The notes below the pieces were generated by a model that had not been told where the DNA came from, searched no databases, and saw only the letters and a program-made list of their open reading frames with translations. From the NCBI RefSeq assembly GCF_022179065.1, contig NZ_BPQD01000039.1, positions 112,764-176,763 on the forward strand: DNA of 64,000 nt, in the 5' to 3' direction. Shown here piece by piece: positions 50,545-59,590 of the stretch. A program made the translations under genes and the position numbers. Numbering within the stretch: position 1 is the first letter of the stretch; each line of letters starts with the position of its first letter. Origin of the DNA: Methylobacterium adhaesivum. Its GTDB lineage: Bacteria > Pseudomonadota > Alphaproteobacteria > Rhizobiales > Beijerinckiaceae.

Positions 50545-50643
50545 CTACAGGTTCAGCAGAACCTGGGACGCCCCGACGAGGGTGTAGACGAGGCCGCCCG
50601 CGAAGGCAGCAATCATCGCGTAGGAGAAGCCCTTCAGAACCAT
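50545..50643 (-). CDS. Possible 32-residue single-span membrane protein
   Basis: From the ATG at 50643 the frame encodes 32 residues consisting of a short basic start (MVLKGFSYA) and one membrane helix (MIAAFAGGLVYTLVGASQVL). A GAGG ribosome-site-like run lies about 10 bp upstream, and the gene follows the 85-residue exported protein by 23 bp. Too short for family assignment; real status is uncertain. Confidence 0.4.
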   Translation of the reverse strand: MVLKGFSYAMIAAFAGGLVYTLVGASQVLLNL

Positions 50644-50666
50644 GCCTGTCGCCTCACCCGTCCGGA

Positions 50667-50924
50667 TCAGCAGCGGTTCCCGCCGGAGGTCTGGCCGTAC
50701 TGCATCACGGGGAAGTTCTGCTGGTTCGCGTTGCCCTCGGCGGCCGAATTCATCGGGCACCCGAACGTGGACGGAGCACGCGGGGCGGTGACCGACCCCG
50801 TGGTCTCGACGTCGGAGGAGGTGAATCCGGTGTAACGGCCGGTGCGCTCGAAGGCCATAGCAGACGAGATCGGAGCAACGCCAAGAACAACGGCGGCGGC
50901 GATGGCGGCGATACGGGTCTTCAT
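50667..50924 (-). CDS. Small exported protein of unknown function
   Basis: 85 residues from the ATG at 50924 (an earlier in-frame start at 50936 is possible). A clear signal peptide (MKTRIAAIAAAVVLGVAPIS, cut after AMA) is followed by a polar Ser/Thr/Gly-rich mature chain with two cysteines (TFGCPMN and the terminal GGNRC). It diverges from the papain-like gene. No family is recognised; TGSVTAP-type segments are common in small Rhizobiales exported proteins. Confidence 0.6.
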   Translation of the reverse strand: MKTRIAAIAAAVVLGVAPISSAMAFERTGRYTGFTSSDVETTGSVTAPRAPSTFGCPMNSAAEGNANQQNFPVMQYGQTSGGNRC

Positions 50925-51135
50925 TTTAGGTCTCAAGCTCCTTCACAGGACAAGACGGCGATCCGGCTCGTTTCTTTCTGTCTGGACTTGAGATAGGAAG
51001 TCGTTGTCCGTCATGACGTGTCGAAGCGCACGCAACCTCCTCACCCTGGGGGATCGGTCGCGCTCCGGACCCTCGCCCGGACCCCGAATGGCTCCACGGC
51101 GAGCGATGGCAGCGGACGAAGCAGGGAAACCGGGC

Positions 51136-52308
51136 ATGGGTCGGCAGACGGTCGAGGGAGGGGTCGGGCGACGGGTCCGCGCGGCCTGCGGCGCCCTCAT
51201 CCTGTCCGTCGCGGCCGGCGCGGCGGCCAAGGCCGAGGGCGTCGATCCGCGCATCCTGCCGGCCCATCCGGCCTACGCCCGCAACCCCGAATGCGGTCCG
51301 GTGCGGATCGCCCTGCCGCCCAGCACCCACCGGCTCCCGGGCGGGGTTCTGATCTCGCCCAAGCCCACCGAGATCCCCGTCGGGCAGGGCGACAGCGCCA
51401 TCTGCTTTGCCTACGCCACCGCCGACATGATCTCGCAGCGCGTCGGCCGGGCGGTCTCGCCCCTGGACGTGGCGGGCAAGTTCTACTTCGCCGATCCCGC
51501 CCGGCTCGCATCCCTGCCCGATCCGGCCCTGAGGGCGCATCTGAGGGCGCATCCGGCCTACCCCGCCGACATCGCCTGGGGCCGGAACGCCGCCGACATC
51601 AACCCCGTCGGCAATCCAGGCCTGCAGCCGTATTTCGACAAGCTGGAGGGGGGCGAGGAGGATGCCGCCGCCCTGCTCTACAACCTCGGCGGCCTGTGCG
51701 AGGAGCGCGACCTGCCCTCGCACGAGGGCTACGCGCATTTCCTCCCCACCTACGCCGCCCTGCGCTACGGCGCCCCCTTGCGGGCGCCGAACCAGTGCCC
51801 GCGCCGCGTCGGCGCCACGGTGGACAAACTCCGCTCGCGGCGGGCGGACGCCTTCAACGACGCGTGGCTACGGCGGGTCGAGACCCTGTGCCGGCGGCTC
51901 CCCCTGCCCGTGCCCCTGCTGCCGGTCTCCTCCCGCGTCGCCGCCAACCAGCTCGACTTCATGGCGATGCTGGAAGCCGGGAAACCGCCGGCGCGCCGCG
52001 AGATCGCCCGCCTGCTGGCCCGGGTCGATTACGCCCTCGACCATGGCCGGGCGCCGGCCATCGGCTACAGCTGGTACATCCTGCAGGACCGCGACCCGAA
52101 GGATCCGGACCTCGCCGCCGACCATTCGAGCGTGGTCATCGGCCGGCGCAAGCGAGCGGGCACGTGCGAGTACCTGGTCCAGGACAACACCGGCGAGTAT
52201 TGCGCCCGGATGCGGGCGGGCATCCGTGCACGCTGCCACAACGGCCGGATCTGGCTGCTGGAGGGCGAGCTGCGGCGGACCCTCTACAGCGTGATCTACC
52301 TGCGCTGA
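51136..52308 (+). CDS. Secreted papain-like (C1-type) cysteine peptidase homologue
   Basis: 390 residues from the ATG at 51136 (AGGGA 8 bp upstream; ATGs at 51106 and 51088 are alternatives). A signal peptide ends near AKA-EG (residue 33). The papain pattern is visible: Gln84 and Cys90 in VGQGDSAICFAYATAD, six residues apart as Q19/C25 in papain, His330 in ADHSSVVIG, and Asn351 in LVQDNTGE. Several other cysteines (GLCEERD, TLCRRL, GTCEYL, EYCAR) suggest disulfides. No propeptide is obvious. The assignment rests on these motifs only. Confidence 0.65.
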   Translation: MGRQTVEGGVGRRVRAACGALILSVAAGAAAKAEGVDPRILPAHPAYARNPECGPVRIALPPSTHRLPGGVLISPKPTEIPVGQGDSAICFAYATADMISQRVGRAVSPLDVAGKFYFADPARLASLPDPALRAHLRAHPAYPADIAWGRNAADINPVGNPGLQPYFDKLEGGEEDAAALLYNLGGLCEERDLPSHEGYAHFLPTYAALRYGAPLRAPNQCPRRVGATVDKLRSRRADAFNDAWLRRVETLCRRLPLPVPLLPVSSRVAANQLDFMAMLEAGKPPARREIARLLARVDYALDHGRAPAIGYSWYILQDRDPKDPDLAADHSSVVIGRRKRAGTCEYLVQDNTGEYCARMRAGIRARCHNGRIWLLEGELRRTLYSVIYLR

Positions 52309-52315
52309 GGCGCCC

Positions 52316-52452
52316 TCACCCCACGAGCGATACTGCCCCGCTGCCGTGCCGCTCGATCCGCCCGTCGAGTTCGAGTTCGAGGAGCGTCGTCTGTACCACC
52401 CGCACACTCAGGCCCGCCGCGCGGGCAAGGTCGTCGGTGCCGATGGGGTCGG
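52316..52452 (-). pseudogene. dprA: Out-of-frame winged-helix remnant of dprA
   Basis: The minus strand in the alternative frame encodes [20 protein letters not shown] followed by [20 protein letters not shown] and SLVG before a stop at 52316. This is the DprA/Rok-like winged-helix end, directly continuous with the core in sequence but one base out of frame. Adding one G to the run at 52451-52453 would restore a DprA of about 388 residues. Confidence 0.8.
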
Positions 52453-53484
52453 GCTGAGCAGACCGACGAGGCGGGCGCGGTCGTCCGTGGGTTCGGGCGG
52501 GTCGAAGGACTCCGCCGCCATCGGCAGTACGATCCCGTCGACGTCGAGTTCGTCCCAGAAGATCGGCGCGTCGGCGAGATCCGGACGGTCGAGGGCGAGG
52601 GGCGCGGCGCCGAACAAATCGCGATCGACCAGGGGGGCCACCGCCTCGAGGACGTGGGCGGCTTCCGCCACCAGGGTAGCGCCCTGGCGGATGAGATCGT
52701 TGGTGCCTTCCGCGCGCGGGTCGAGGGGCGAGCCCGGCACAGCGAAGACCTCGCGGCCCTGCTCCAGGGCGAAGCGGGCGGTGATGAGGGACCCCGAGCG
52801 CCGCGCCGCCTCGACCACGACGGTGCCGAGACTGAGCCCCGAGATGATGCGGTTGCGCCGGGGGAAATCGCGCCCGCGCGGCTCCCAGCCCATGGGCATC
52901 TCGGCGACCACCGCCCCGCCGGCCTCCAGGATCGCCTCGACGAGGGCGGCGTGGTTGGTCGGATAGATCCGGTCCTGGCCGCCGGCCAGCACCGCCACGG
53001 TTCCCGGCCGGAGGGCGGCCTTGTGGGCGCGGGCGTCGATGCCGCGCGCCAGTCCCGAGACCACTACGAGACCGGCCTCCCCGAGGTCGCGCGACAGGCG
53101 CTCGGTGAAGTTCAGGCCGGCGGCCGACGCGTTGCGCGAGCCGACGATGGCCACGGCCGGCCGGTTCAGGACCGCCGGGTCGCCGCGCACGGCCAGGAGC
53201 GGCGGCGCCGAATCGGTGGCCTGGAGGAGTTTCGGATACTCGGCCTCGCCCAGAGCCACGAGGCGCACGCCGAGGCGGGCGGCGGCGGCGAGCTCTGCCT
53301 GCGCCTCGGCGCGGGTCGGCGGGACGACGCGCCGGCCGGCGCGACCGCTGAGGGTCGGCAGGGCTTCCAGGGCGGCTCCGGCGCCGCCGAAGCGGTTGAT
53401 CAGGGTGCGGAAGGTGCGCGGGCCGATGCCCTCGGCGCGGATGAGGCGGAGCCAGTCGAGGCGCTGGGCATCGTTGAGTTGCAT
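52408..53484 (-). CDS. dprA: DNA processing protein DprA (frameshifted near C-terminus)
   Basis: ssDNA-binding protein that loads RecA during uptake of DNA. The intact reading is 358 residues from the ATG at 53484 ([20 protein letters not shown]), with the SAM-like N-terminus and the Rossmann-type core: [45 protein letters not shown] and [16 protein letters not shown]. After [10 protein letters not shown] the frame is lost and it ends in [15 protein letters not shown]. The expected C-terminal winged helix continues in another frame (next entry). A single missing base in the GGG at 52451-52453 explains this. Either the strain has a truncated DprA or the assembly has an indel in a homopolymer. 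Confidence 0.85.
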   Translation of the reverse strand: MQLNDAQRLDWLRLIRAEGIGPRTFRTLINRFGGAGAALEALPTLSGRAGRRVVPPTRAEAQAELAAAARLGVRLVALGEAEYPKLLQATDSAPPLLAVRGDPAVLNRPAVAIVGSRNASAAGLNFTERLSRDLGEAGLVVVSGLARGIDARAHKAALRPGTVAVLAGGQDRIYPTNHAALVEAILEAGGAVVAEMPMGWEPRGRDFPRRNRIISGLSLGTVVVEAARRSGSLITARFALEQGREVFAVPGSPLDPRAEGTNDLIRQGATLVAEAAHVLEAVAPLVDRDLFGAAPLALDRPDLADAPIFWDELDVDGIVLPMAAESFDPPEPTDDRARLVGLLSPTPSAPTTLPARRA

Positions 53485-53597
53485 CCCTGCCCCCATCGCA
53501 GCCGGGCGGCGGGTCCGAGTGTCTCTCACAAAACGCCCGGGGCACCGTCCGGCTCAAAGCGAGAACCGTCCGGAGTCGGGAGTTCTGCAAGGCACTC

Positions 53598-54206
53598 CTA
53601 GCCCTTCTGCCCGATGCGCCCTTCCGTGCCGGCGCGGAGCCGGCGGATGTTGGGCGCGTGCTTCCACCATAGCAGGGCTGCGAGCAGGAGGAAGAGCCAT
53701 GCAACCCCCGGCTGTCCGAGCGCCCACAGGACGACGGGCGTGGCGGCCGAGGCGGCGAGCGCTGCCAGCGACGAGTAGCGAAAGCCGAAGGCAAGGCCGA
53801 GCCAGATCGCCGCGAAGGCGAGGAGCCCCACGGGGCTGAGAGCGAGGAGCACGCCCAGGAAGGTCGCCACGCCCTTGCCGCCCTTGAAGCCGAGCCAGAC
53901 GGGGAACAGGTGGCCGAGGAAGGCCCCCAGGCCAGCCGCCAGGGCCGGCTCCAGGCCGAAATGAAGGCCGGCGAGGACGGCGACCGTGCCCTTCAGGGCA
54001 TCGCCCAGGAGGGTGGCGGCGGCCAGCCCCTTGCGGCCCGTGCGCAGGACGTTGGTGGCGCCGATATTGCCCGAGCCGATGGCCCGCACGTCGCCGAGGC
54101 CGGCAAGCCGCGTGAAGATCAGCCCGAACGGGATCGCGCCGAGGAGATAGCCCCCGGCGAGACCCGCGAACAGCATCGGCAGGGAGGCCGCCTCGGCCGG
54201 GGTCAT
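53598..54206 (-). CDS. plsY: Glycerol-3-phosphate acyltransferase PlsY
   Basis: Membrane enzyme transferring acyl from acyl-phosphate to glycerol-3-phosphate, the first step of phospholipid synthesis. The 202-residue protein has the three PlsY motifs: [35 protein letters not shown] and the C-terminal [11 protein letters not shown], in about five membrane segments. Start overlaps the upstream pyrC-like stop by 4 bp (ATGA). Confidence 0.96.
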   Translation of the reverse strand: MTPAEAASLPMLFAGLAGGYLLGAIPFGLIFTRLAGLGDVRAIGSGNIGATNVLRTGRKGLAAATLLGDALKGTVAVLAGLHFGLEPALAAGLGAFLGHLFPVWLGFKGGKGVATFLGVLLALSPVGLLAFAAIWLGLAFGFRYSSLAALAASAATPVVLWALGQPGVAWLFLLLAALLWWKHAPNIRRLRAGTEGRIGQKG

Positions 54207-55504
54207 GCGAAACTCCGGTCGCGGAACACGATCCGGCCGCCGACGAGGGTGAGCATGGCGGCCCCCTGCAGCCGGGCCTCGTCGAAGGGCGAGTTCTTCG
54301 AGCGCGACTTCAGGCGGCGCTTGTCGAGGACGTAGGGCACGTCGAGGTCGATGAGCGTCAGGTCGGCCGGCGCGCCCAGGGCGAGGCGCCCGGCCTCACG
54401 GCCGAGGATTTTTGCCGGATGCGCCGTCAAGGCCGTCAGCAGGCGCGGCAGGGCGATGTCGCCCGTGTGGACGAGGCGCAGGGCCGCGCCCAGCAGGGTC
54501 TCGATGCCGAGCGCTCCATCAGCGGCCTCGGCGAAGGGCAGGCGCTTGGTCTCGACATCCTGCGGGTTGTGGTCCGACACGATCACGTCGACCACGCCCT
54601 CGTTCAGAGCCGCCACGAGGGCAAGCCGGTCGGTCTCGTGGCGCAGGGGCGGCGAGAGCCGGCAGAAGGTGCGGTAATGACCGATATCGCCCTCGTTGAG
54701 AACGAGGTTGTTCACGGACGCGCCGCAGGTGACGGGCAGGCCATCCGCCTTGGCACGCCGGACGATCTCGACGGAATCGGCGCAGGAGATCATCGCCGCG
54801 TGGTAGCGGGCGCCGGTGAGGCGCACGAGGCGGATGTCGCGCTCCAGCATCACCGTCTCGGCCTCGCGCGGGATGCCCAGCAGCCCGAGCCGCGAGGCCA
54901 TCTCGCCCTCGTTCATCACGCCTTCGCCGACGAGGTCGGGCTCCTCGACATGCTGCATGATCAGCGCATCGAAATCCCGCGCATAGGTGAGGGCCCGGCG
55001 CAGGACCTGGGCGTTGGCGACGGCCTTGAGCCCGTCCGTGAAGGCGACGGCGCCGGCCTCCTGCAGCAGGCCGAACTCCGTCATCTCACGGCCGGCCAAG
55101 CCCTTGGTGATGGCGGCGGCCGGCAGGACATGGACGCAGGCCGTGTCGCGGGCCCGGCGCAGGACGAAATCGACGATGGCCGGCCCGTCGATCACCGGGT
55201 TGGTGTCGGGCATGCACACCAGGGTGGTGACGCCGCCCGCCGCCGCCGCCGCGCTGGCGGAGGCCAGGGTCTCGCGGTGCTCCGCCCCCGGCTCGCCCAC
55301 GAAGGCCCGCATGTCGATGAGGCCGGGGGAGAGAACGTGCCCGGCGCAGTCGATGGTCTCGGCGCCCTCGGGCGCGACTAAGGCGGCCCCCCAGGCGATA
55401 TCGGCGATGCGACCCTCGCGCACGAGGACGTGGCCGGGCGCCTGCCGGCCGGCGGCCGGATCGCACAGGGTGGCGTTGGTGAGGAGAAGCGGGGGCTGGG
55501 ACAT
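54203..55504 (-). CDS. Dihydroorotase-like protein lacking the metal-binding HxH (pseudo-DHOase, PyrC'/PyrX type)
   Basis: 433 residues from the ATG at 55504 (a GTG at 55513 overlapping the pyrB stop is possible). The amidohydrolase fold is recognisable, but where active dihydroorotases read DLHVHLREPG this protein reads [10 protein letters not shown] (residues 64-73): both metal histidines are Arg66 and Phe68, and the substrate Arg is Gly70. The late [15 protein letters not shown] block is kept. In other bacteria such inactive homologues are structural partners of the pyrB-encoded ATCase. Operon: pyrB, this gene, plsY, dprA. Confidence 0.9.
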   Translation of the reverse strand: MSQPPLLLTNATLCDPAAGRQAPGHVLVREGRIADIAWGAALVAPEGAETIDCAGHVLSPGLIDMRAFVGEPGAEHRETLASASAAAAAGGVTTLVCMPDTNPVIDGPAIVDFVLRRARDTACVHVLPAAAITKGLAGREMTEFGLLQEAGAVAFTDGLKAVANAQVLRRALTYARDFDALIMQHVEEPDLVGEGVMNEGEMASRLGLLGIPREAETVMLERDIRLVRLTGARYHAAMISCADSVEIVRRAKADGLPVTCGASVNNLVLNEGDIGHYRTFCRLSPPLRHETDRLALVAALNEGVVDVIVSDHNPQDVETKRLPFAEAADGALGIETLLGAALRLVHTGDIALPRLLTALTAHPAKILGREAGRLALGAPADLTLIDLDVPYVLDKRRLKSRSKNSPFDEARLQGAAMLTLVGGRIVFRDRSFA

Positions 55505-55509
55505 CGGAC

Positions 55510-56457
55510 TCACGCGTTCGGCAGGTGCGTCGCCAGGGCTTCGAGCACGGCCATCCGCACGGCCACTCCCATCTCGACCTGCTCGCGGATGAGGGACTGC
55601 GCCCCGTCGGCCACCTCCGAGGAGATCTCGACGCCGCGGTTCATCGGCCCCGGATGCATCACCAGGGCGTCGGGGGCGGCCAGCGCCAGCTTGTCGCCGT
55701 CAAGGCCGAAATAGCGAAAGTACTCCTTCACGCTCGGCACGAACGAGCCGTTCATGCGCTCGCGCTGGAGGCGCAGCATCATGACGATGTCGGCCCCGGC
55801 GAGCCCCTTGCGCATGTCCGTGAAGACCTCGACGCCGAAGCGCGCGAGGCCCGTGGGCAGCAGCGTCGAGGGACCGATGACCCGGACGCGGGCGCCGAGC
55901 GCCTGGAGCAGGATGATGTTGGAGCGGGCGACGCGCGAATGGAGCACGTCGCCGCAGATGGCGACCGTGAGGCCCTCGATCCGGCCCTTGTTGCGGCGGA
56001 TGGTCAGGGCGTCGAGGAGCGCCTGGGTCGGGTGCTCGTGGGCGCCGTCGCCGGCATTGACCACGGCGCAGTCGACCTTGCGGGCCAGGAGATGCACGGC
56101 GCCCGCCGCGTGATGGCGCACCACGATAATGTCGGGGCGCATGGCGTTGAGGGTGGCGGCGGTGTCGATAAGGGTCTCGCCCTTCTTCACCGAGGAGGAG
56201 GCCACCGACATATTCATCACGTCGGCGCCCAGCCGCTTGCCGGCGAGCTCGAACGAGGCCTGCGTCCGGGTGGAGGGCTCGAAGAACAGGTTGATCTGGG
56301 TGCGCCCGCGCAAGGTCGTGCGCTTCTTCTCCACCTGCCGCGATAGGGCCACGGCGGCATCGGCCCGTTCCAGCAGGGCCTCGATGTCGGGGCGCGACAG
56401 CCCCTCGATGCCGAGGAGGTGGCGGTGGGGGAAGCCGGGAGTCGGGGCGCTGGTCAT
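55510..56457 (-). CDS. pyrB: Aspartate carbamoyltransferase catalytic subunit
   Basis: First committed step of pyrimidine synthesis. From the ATG at 56457 ([20 protein letters not shown]) the product has 315 residues. The carbamoyl-phosphate site [32 protein letters not shown] and the late [13 protein letters not shown] are all intact. No pyrI regulatory subunit is adjacent; the downstream pseudo-dihydroorotase probably takes a structural role. It diverges from topA with a 255-bp gap. Confidence 0.96.
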   Translation of the reverse strand: MTSAPTPGFPHRHLLGIEGLSRPDIEALLERADAAVALSRQVEKKRTTLRGRTQINLFFEPSTRTQASFELAGKRLGADVMNMSVASSSVKKGETLIDTAATLNAMRPDIIVVRHHAAGAVHLLARKVDCAVVNAGDGAHEHPTQALLDALTIRRNKGRIEGLTVAICGDVLHSRVARSNIILLQALGARVRVIGPSTLLPTGLARFGVEVFTDMRKGLAGADIVMMLRLQRERMNGSFVPSVKEYFRYFGLDGDKLALAAPDALVMHPGPMNRGVEISSEVADGAQSLIREQVEMGVAVRMAVLEALATHLPNA

Positions 56458-56712
56458 CACGGAGCCAATCTTCACGGGGTCATGCGCTACAGCGGGCGCG
56501 CAGCGCCCGCAAGACGAAGGCCGTGCGGGAGCGGGCCGGCACAACCGGCAAAGTGTCCCCATTTGACATCGCCCGAGGGTTAACCCACTTCATGGCCCGC
56601 GACAGGCCCCTCCCCCCGGGAGGCGGCCCGCCCCGCCGCTTCCGCCGCAGCGCATCCGCGCACGCAACCGGTCGTTGCGGACGAGACCCTCCCGAGAGGC
56701 CGGAATTCCTCC

Positions 56713-59478
56713 ATGAAAGTCGTCGTCGTCGAGTCGCCGGCCAAGGCCAAGACGATCAACAAATACCTGGGGCGCGACTATGAGGTGCTCGCTTCGTTCG
56801 GGCACATCCGCGACCTCCCGGCCAAGGACGGGTCCGTCGATCCGGAGGCGGATTTCCACATGCTGTGGGAGCTCGACGACCGGGGGTCGAAGCGCGTCTC
56901 GGACATCGTCAAGGCGCTCAAGGGGGCCGACGGCCTGATCCTGGCGACCGATCCGGACCGCGAGGGCGAGGCCATCTCCTGGCATGTGGTCGAGGCGCTG
57001 AATGCGCGCCGCGCCCTCAAGGGCATGCCCGTCGAGCGGGTGACGTTCAACGCCATCACCAAGGCGGCGGTGGACACCGCCATGCGCAACCCACGCCAGA
57101 TCGACCAGGCTCTCGTCGACGCCTACCTGGCGCGCCGCGCCCTCGATTACCTCGTGGGCTTCAATCTCTCGCCCGTGCTGTGGCGCAAGCTGCCCGGCGC
57201 CCGCTCGGCCGGCCGCGTCCAGTCCGTGGCCCTGCGCCTCGTCTGTGAGCGCGAGCGCGAGATCGAGGTGTTCAAACCCCGCGAATACTGGTCCCTCGTC
57301 GCGACCCTGGCGACGGAGGCCGGCGCGATGTTCGAGGCCCGGCTCACGGGCGCGGACGGCCGGAAGATCCAGCGCCTCGACGTCGGCACCGGCGAAGAGG
57401 CGGCGGCGTTCAAGCGCGACCTCGAACTCGCGACGTTCTCCGTCGCCACCGTCGAGGCCAAGCCCGCCAAGCGCCACCCCGCACCGCCCTTCACCACCTC
57501 GACCCTGCAGCAGGAAGCCTCGCGCAAGCTCGGGATGGCCCCGGCTCAAACGATGCGCGCCGCCCAGAAGCTTTACGAAGGCGTCGAGATCGGCGGCGAG
57601 ACGGTGGGCCTCATCACCTACATGCGGACCGACGGCGTCGACATGGCGCCGGAAGCCATCGCCGACGCGCGCCGGGTCATCGCCAAGGAATACGGCGAGG
57701 CCTACCTGCCGGGGGCGCCGCGCAAGTACAGCACCAAGGCCAAGAACGCGCAGGAGGCCCACGAAGCCGTGCGCCCCACCGACATGAGCCGCCTGCCCAA
57801 GACCGTGGCCCGCACGGTGGATGCCGAGCAGGCGAAGCTCTACGAACTCATCTGGATCCGCACGGTGGCGAGCCAGATGGAATCGGCCGAGCTGGAGCGC
57901 ACCACCGTCGATATCGCCGCCGCGGTCGGCCCGCGCAAACTCGACCTCCGGGCCACGGGTCAGGTGGTGAAGTTCGACGGCTTCCTCACCCTCTATCAGG
58001 AGGGCAAGGACGACGAGGAGGACGAGGACGGCAAGCGCCTGCCGCCGATGAAGGCCGGTGACGCGCTCAAGCGCGAGCGCATCGCCTCGACCCAGCACTT
58101 CACCGAGCCGCCGCCGCGCTACTCCGAGGCGAGCCTCGTCAAGCGCATGGAGGAACTCGGCATCGGCCGGCCCTCGACCTACGCGGCGATCCTGCAGACC
58201 CTGCGCGACCGCGAATACGTGAAGATCGAGAAGAAGCGGCTCGTCGCCGAGGACAAGGGCCGCCTCGTCACCGGCTTCCTCGAAAGCTTCTTCAAGCGCT
58301 ACGTCGAGTACGATTTCACCGCCGATCTGGAGGGACAGCTCGACCGGGTCTCGAACGCCGAGATCGACTGGCGTGAGGTGCTGCGCGACTTCTGGCGGGA
58401 CTTCTCGACCGCCATCGCGGGCACCAAGGAGCTGCGCGTCACGGAGGTGCTCGACGCCCTCAACGACCTGCTCGGCGCCCACATCTTCCCCGAGAAGGCC
58501 GATGGCTCGAATCCGCGCACCTGCCCGACCTGCGGCGCCGGCCAGCTCTCGCTCAAGCTTGGCAAGTTCGGCGCGTTCGTCGGCTGCTCGAACTATCCCG
58601 AGTGCAAGTATACCCGCCAGCTCGCCGCGAACGGGGTCGAGGGCGACGGCGACGGCTCCTCGGAGAATGGCGGCCAGCCGGGTACGCGGGTGCTCGGCAC
58701 CGATCCGGTCTCCGGCCTGGCGGTGACGCTGCGGGATGGGCGCTTCGGCCCGTTCGTGCAACTCGGCGAGGCCTCCACGGACAAGGAGGCGGCCAAGCCC
58801 AAGCGCTCATCGATCCCGAAGGGCCTGAGCCCGTCGGCGGTGGATCTGGAAAAGGCCCTGAAACTCTTGTCGCTGCCGCGTGAGGTCGCCCGGCATCCCG
58901 AGACCGGCGAGCCGATCCTGGCCAATCTCGGCCGGTTCGGACCTTACGTGCAGCACGGCAAGATGTACGCGAATCTCGGGCGCGACGACGACGTGCTCGA
59001 GATCGGCGCCAACCGGGCCATCGACATCATCGTGGCTAAGGAGCAGGGCGGGGGCCGGCGCGGCCCCGCCGCCGATCCGGGTCGGGCGCTCGGCACCCAT
59101 CCCGAGACGGCCAAGCCCATCGTGGTGAAGTCGGGCAAGTACGGCCCCTACGTCACCGACGGCACCACCAACGCAACACTGCCGAAGACGATGGCGGCGG
59201 AAGACATCGATCTGCCGCAGGCCCTGGAGCTCATCGCCGCCCGCGAGGCGGCCGGGGGCGGAAAGAAGCGCGCCCCGGCCCGCAAGACGGCGGCGAAATC
59301 GACCGCAGCCAAAAAGGCACCGGCCAAGAAGGCGGCCGCGAAGAAGACGGATGGCGACGCGGACGACGCACCGGTGAAGAAGGCCGCCCCGCGCAAGGCG
59401 CCCGCGAAGAAAGCCGACGCCGAAGCCCCGGCCAAGAAGCCCGCCGCCCCACGCAAGGCAGCGGCCAAGAAAGCCTGA
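56713..59478 (+). CDS. topA: DNA topoisomerase I
   Basis: Type IA enzyme that relaxes negative supercoils. The 921-residue protein has the TOPRIM start MKVVVVESPAKAKTINKYLG and the acidic triad in ILATDPDREGEAISWH, then the catalytic Tyr303 in GLITYMRTDG. One four-cysteine zinc finger (CPTCGAGQL...GCSNYPEC) begins near residue 603, followed by two or three topo C-terminal repeat domains (GRFGPFVQLGE, GRFGPYVQHGK, GKYGPYVTDG). From about residue 850 the tail is a Lys/Ala-rich KKAPAKKAAAKK-type repeat likely to bind DNA nonspecifically. In many relatives topA follows dprA on the same strand; here it is inverted. Confidence 0.97.
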   Translation: MKVVVVESPAKAKTINKYLGRDYEVLASFGHIRDLPAKDGSVDPEADFHMLWELDDRGSKRVSDIVKALKGADGLILATDPDREGEAISWHVVEALNARRALKGMPVERVTFNAITKAAVDTAMRNPRQIDQALVDAYLARRALDYLVGFNLSPVLWRKLPGARSAGRVQSVALRLVCEREREIEVFKPREYWSLVATLATEAGAMFEARLTGADGRKIQRLDVGTGEEAAAFKRDLELATFSVATVEAKPAKRHPAPPFTTSTLQQEASRKLGMAPAQTMRAAQKLYEGVEIGGETVGLITYMRTDGVDMAPEAIADARRVIAKEYGEAYLPGAPRKYSTKAKNAQEAHEAVRPTDMSRLPKTVARTVDAEQAKLYELIWIRTVASQMESAELERTTVDIAAAVGPRKLDLRATGQVVKFDGFLTLYQEGKDDEEDEDGKRLPPMKAGDALKRERIASTQHFTEPPPRYSEASLVKRMEELGIGRPSTYAAILQTLRDREYVKIEKKRLVAEDKGRLVTGFLESFFKRYVEYDFTADLEGQLDRVSNAEIDWREVLRDFWRDFSTAIAGTKELRVTEVLDALNDLLGAHIFPEKADGSNPRTCPTCGAGQLSLKLGKFGAFVGCSNYPECKYTRQLAANGVEGDGDGSSENGGQPGTRVLGTDPVSGLAVTLRDGRFGPFVQLGEASTDKEAAKPKRSSIPKGLSPSAVDLEKALKLLSLPREVARHPETGEPILANLGRFGPYVQHGKMYANLGRDDDVLEIGANRAIDIIVAKEQGGGRRGPAADPGRALGTHPETAKPIVVKSGKYGPYVTDGTTNATLPKTMAAEDIDLPQALELIAAREAAGGGKKRAPARKTAAKSTAAKKAPAKKAAAKKTDGDADDAPVKKAAPRKAPAKKADAEAPAKKPAAPRKAAAKKA

Positions 59479-59488
59479 TCCGGGTTTT

Positions 59489-59579
59489 CGAAGGGATCAT
59501 CCCTTCGGCGGGTGTCGGGCAGAGCCCGACATCTTCCCAGGGCTCTGCCCTGGGGACCCGCGAAGGGCTCGGCCCTTCG
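59489..59579. repeat. Cluster of four hairpin-forming palindromes after topA
   Basis: Four perfect inverted repeats in 91 bp: 59489-59507 (CGAAGGGA-tca-TCCCTTCG), 59514-59530 (GTCGGGC-aga-GCCCGAC), 59536-59554 (CCCAGGGC-tct-GCCCTGGG) and 59561-59579 (CGAAGGGC-tcg-GCCCTTCG), each with a 3-nt loop. The first and last share arms. It lies between convergent topA and parE. It may act as a terminator or be a REP-like element; the palindrome at 27074-27095 has the same arm and the same ACCCG neighbour. Confidence 0.85.
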
Positions 59580-59590
59580 AGACCCGTACT

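Noticed and set aside
59489-59579. Regularly spaced repeats that might suggest a mini CRISPR array
   Set aside because: The units are different palindromes, not identical direct repeats with unique spacers, and no cas genes are present.
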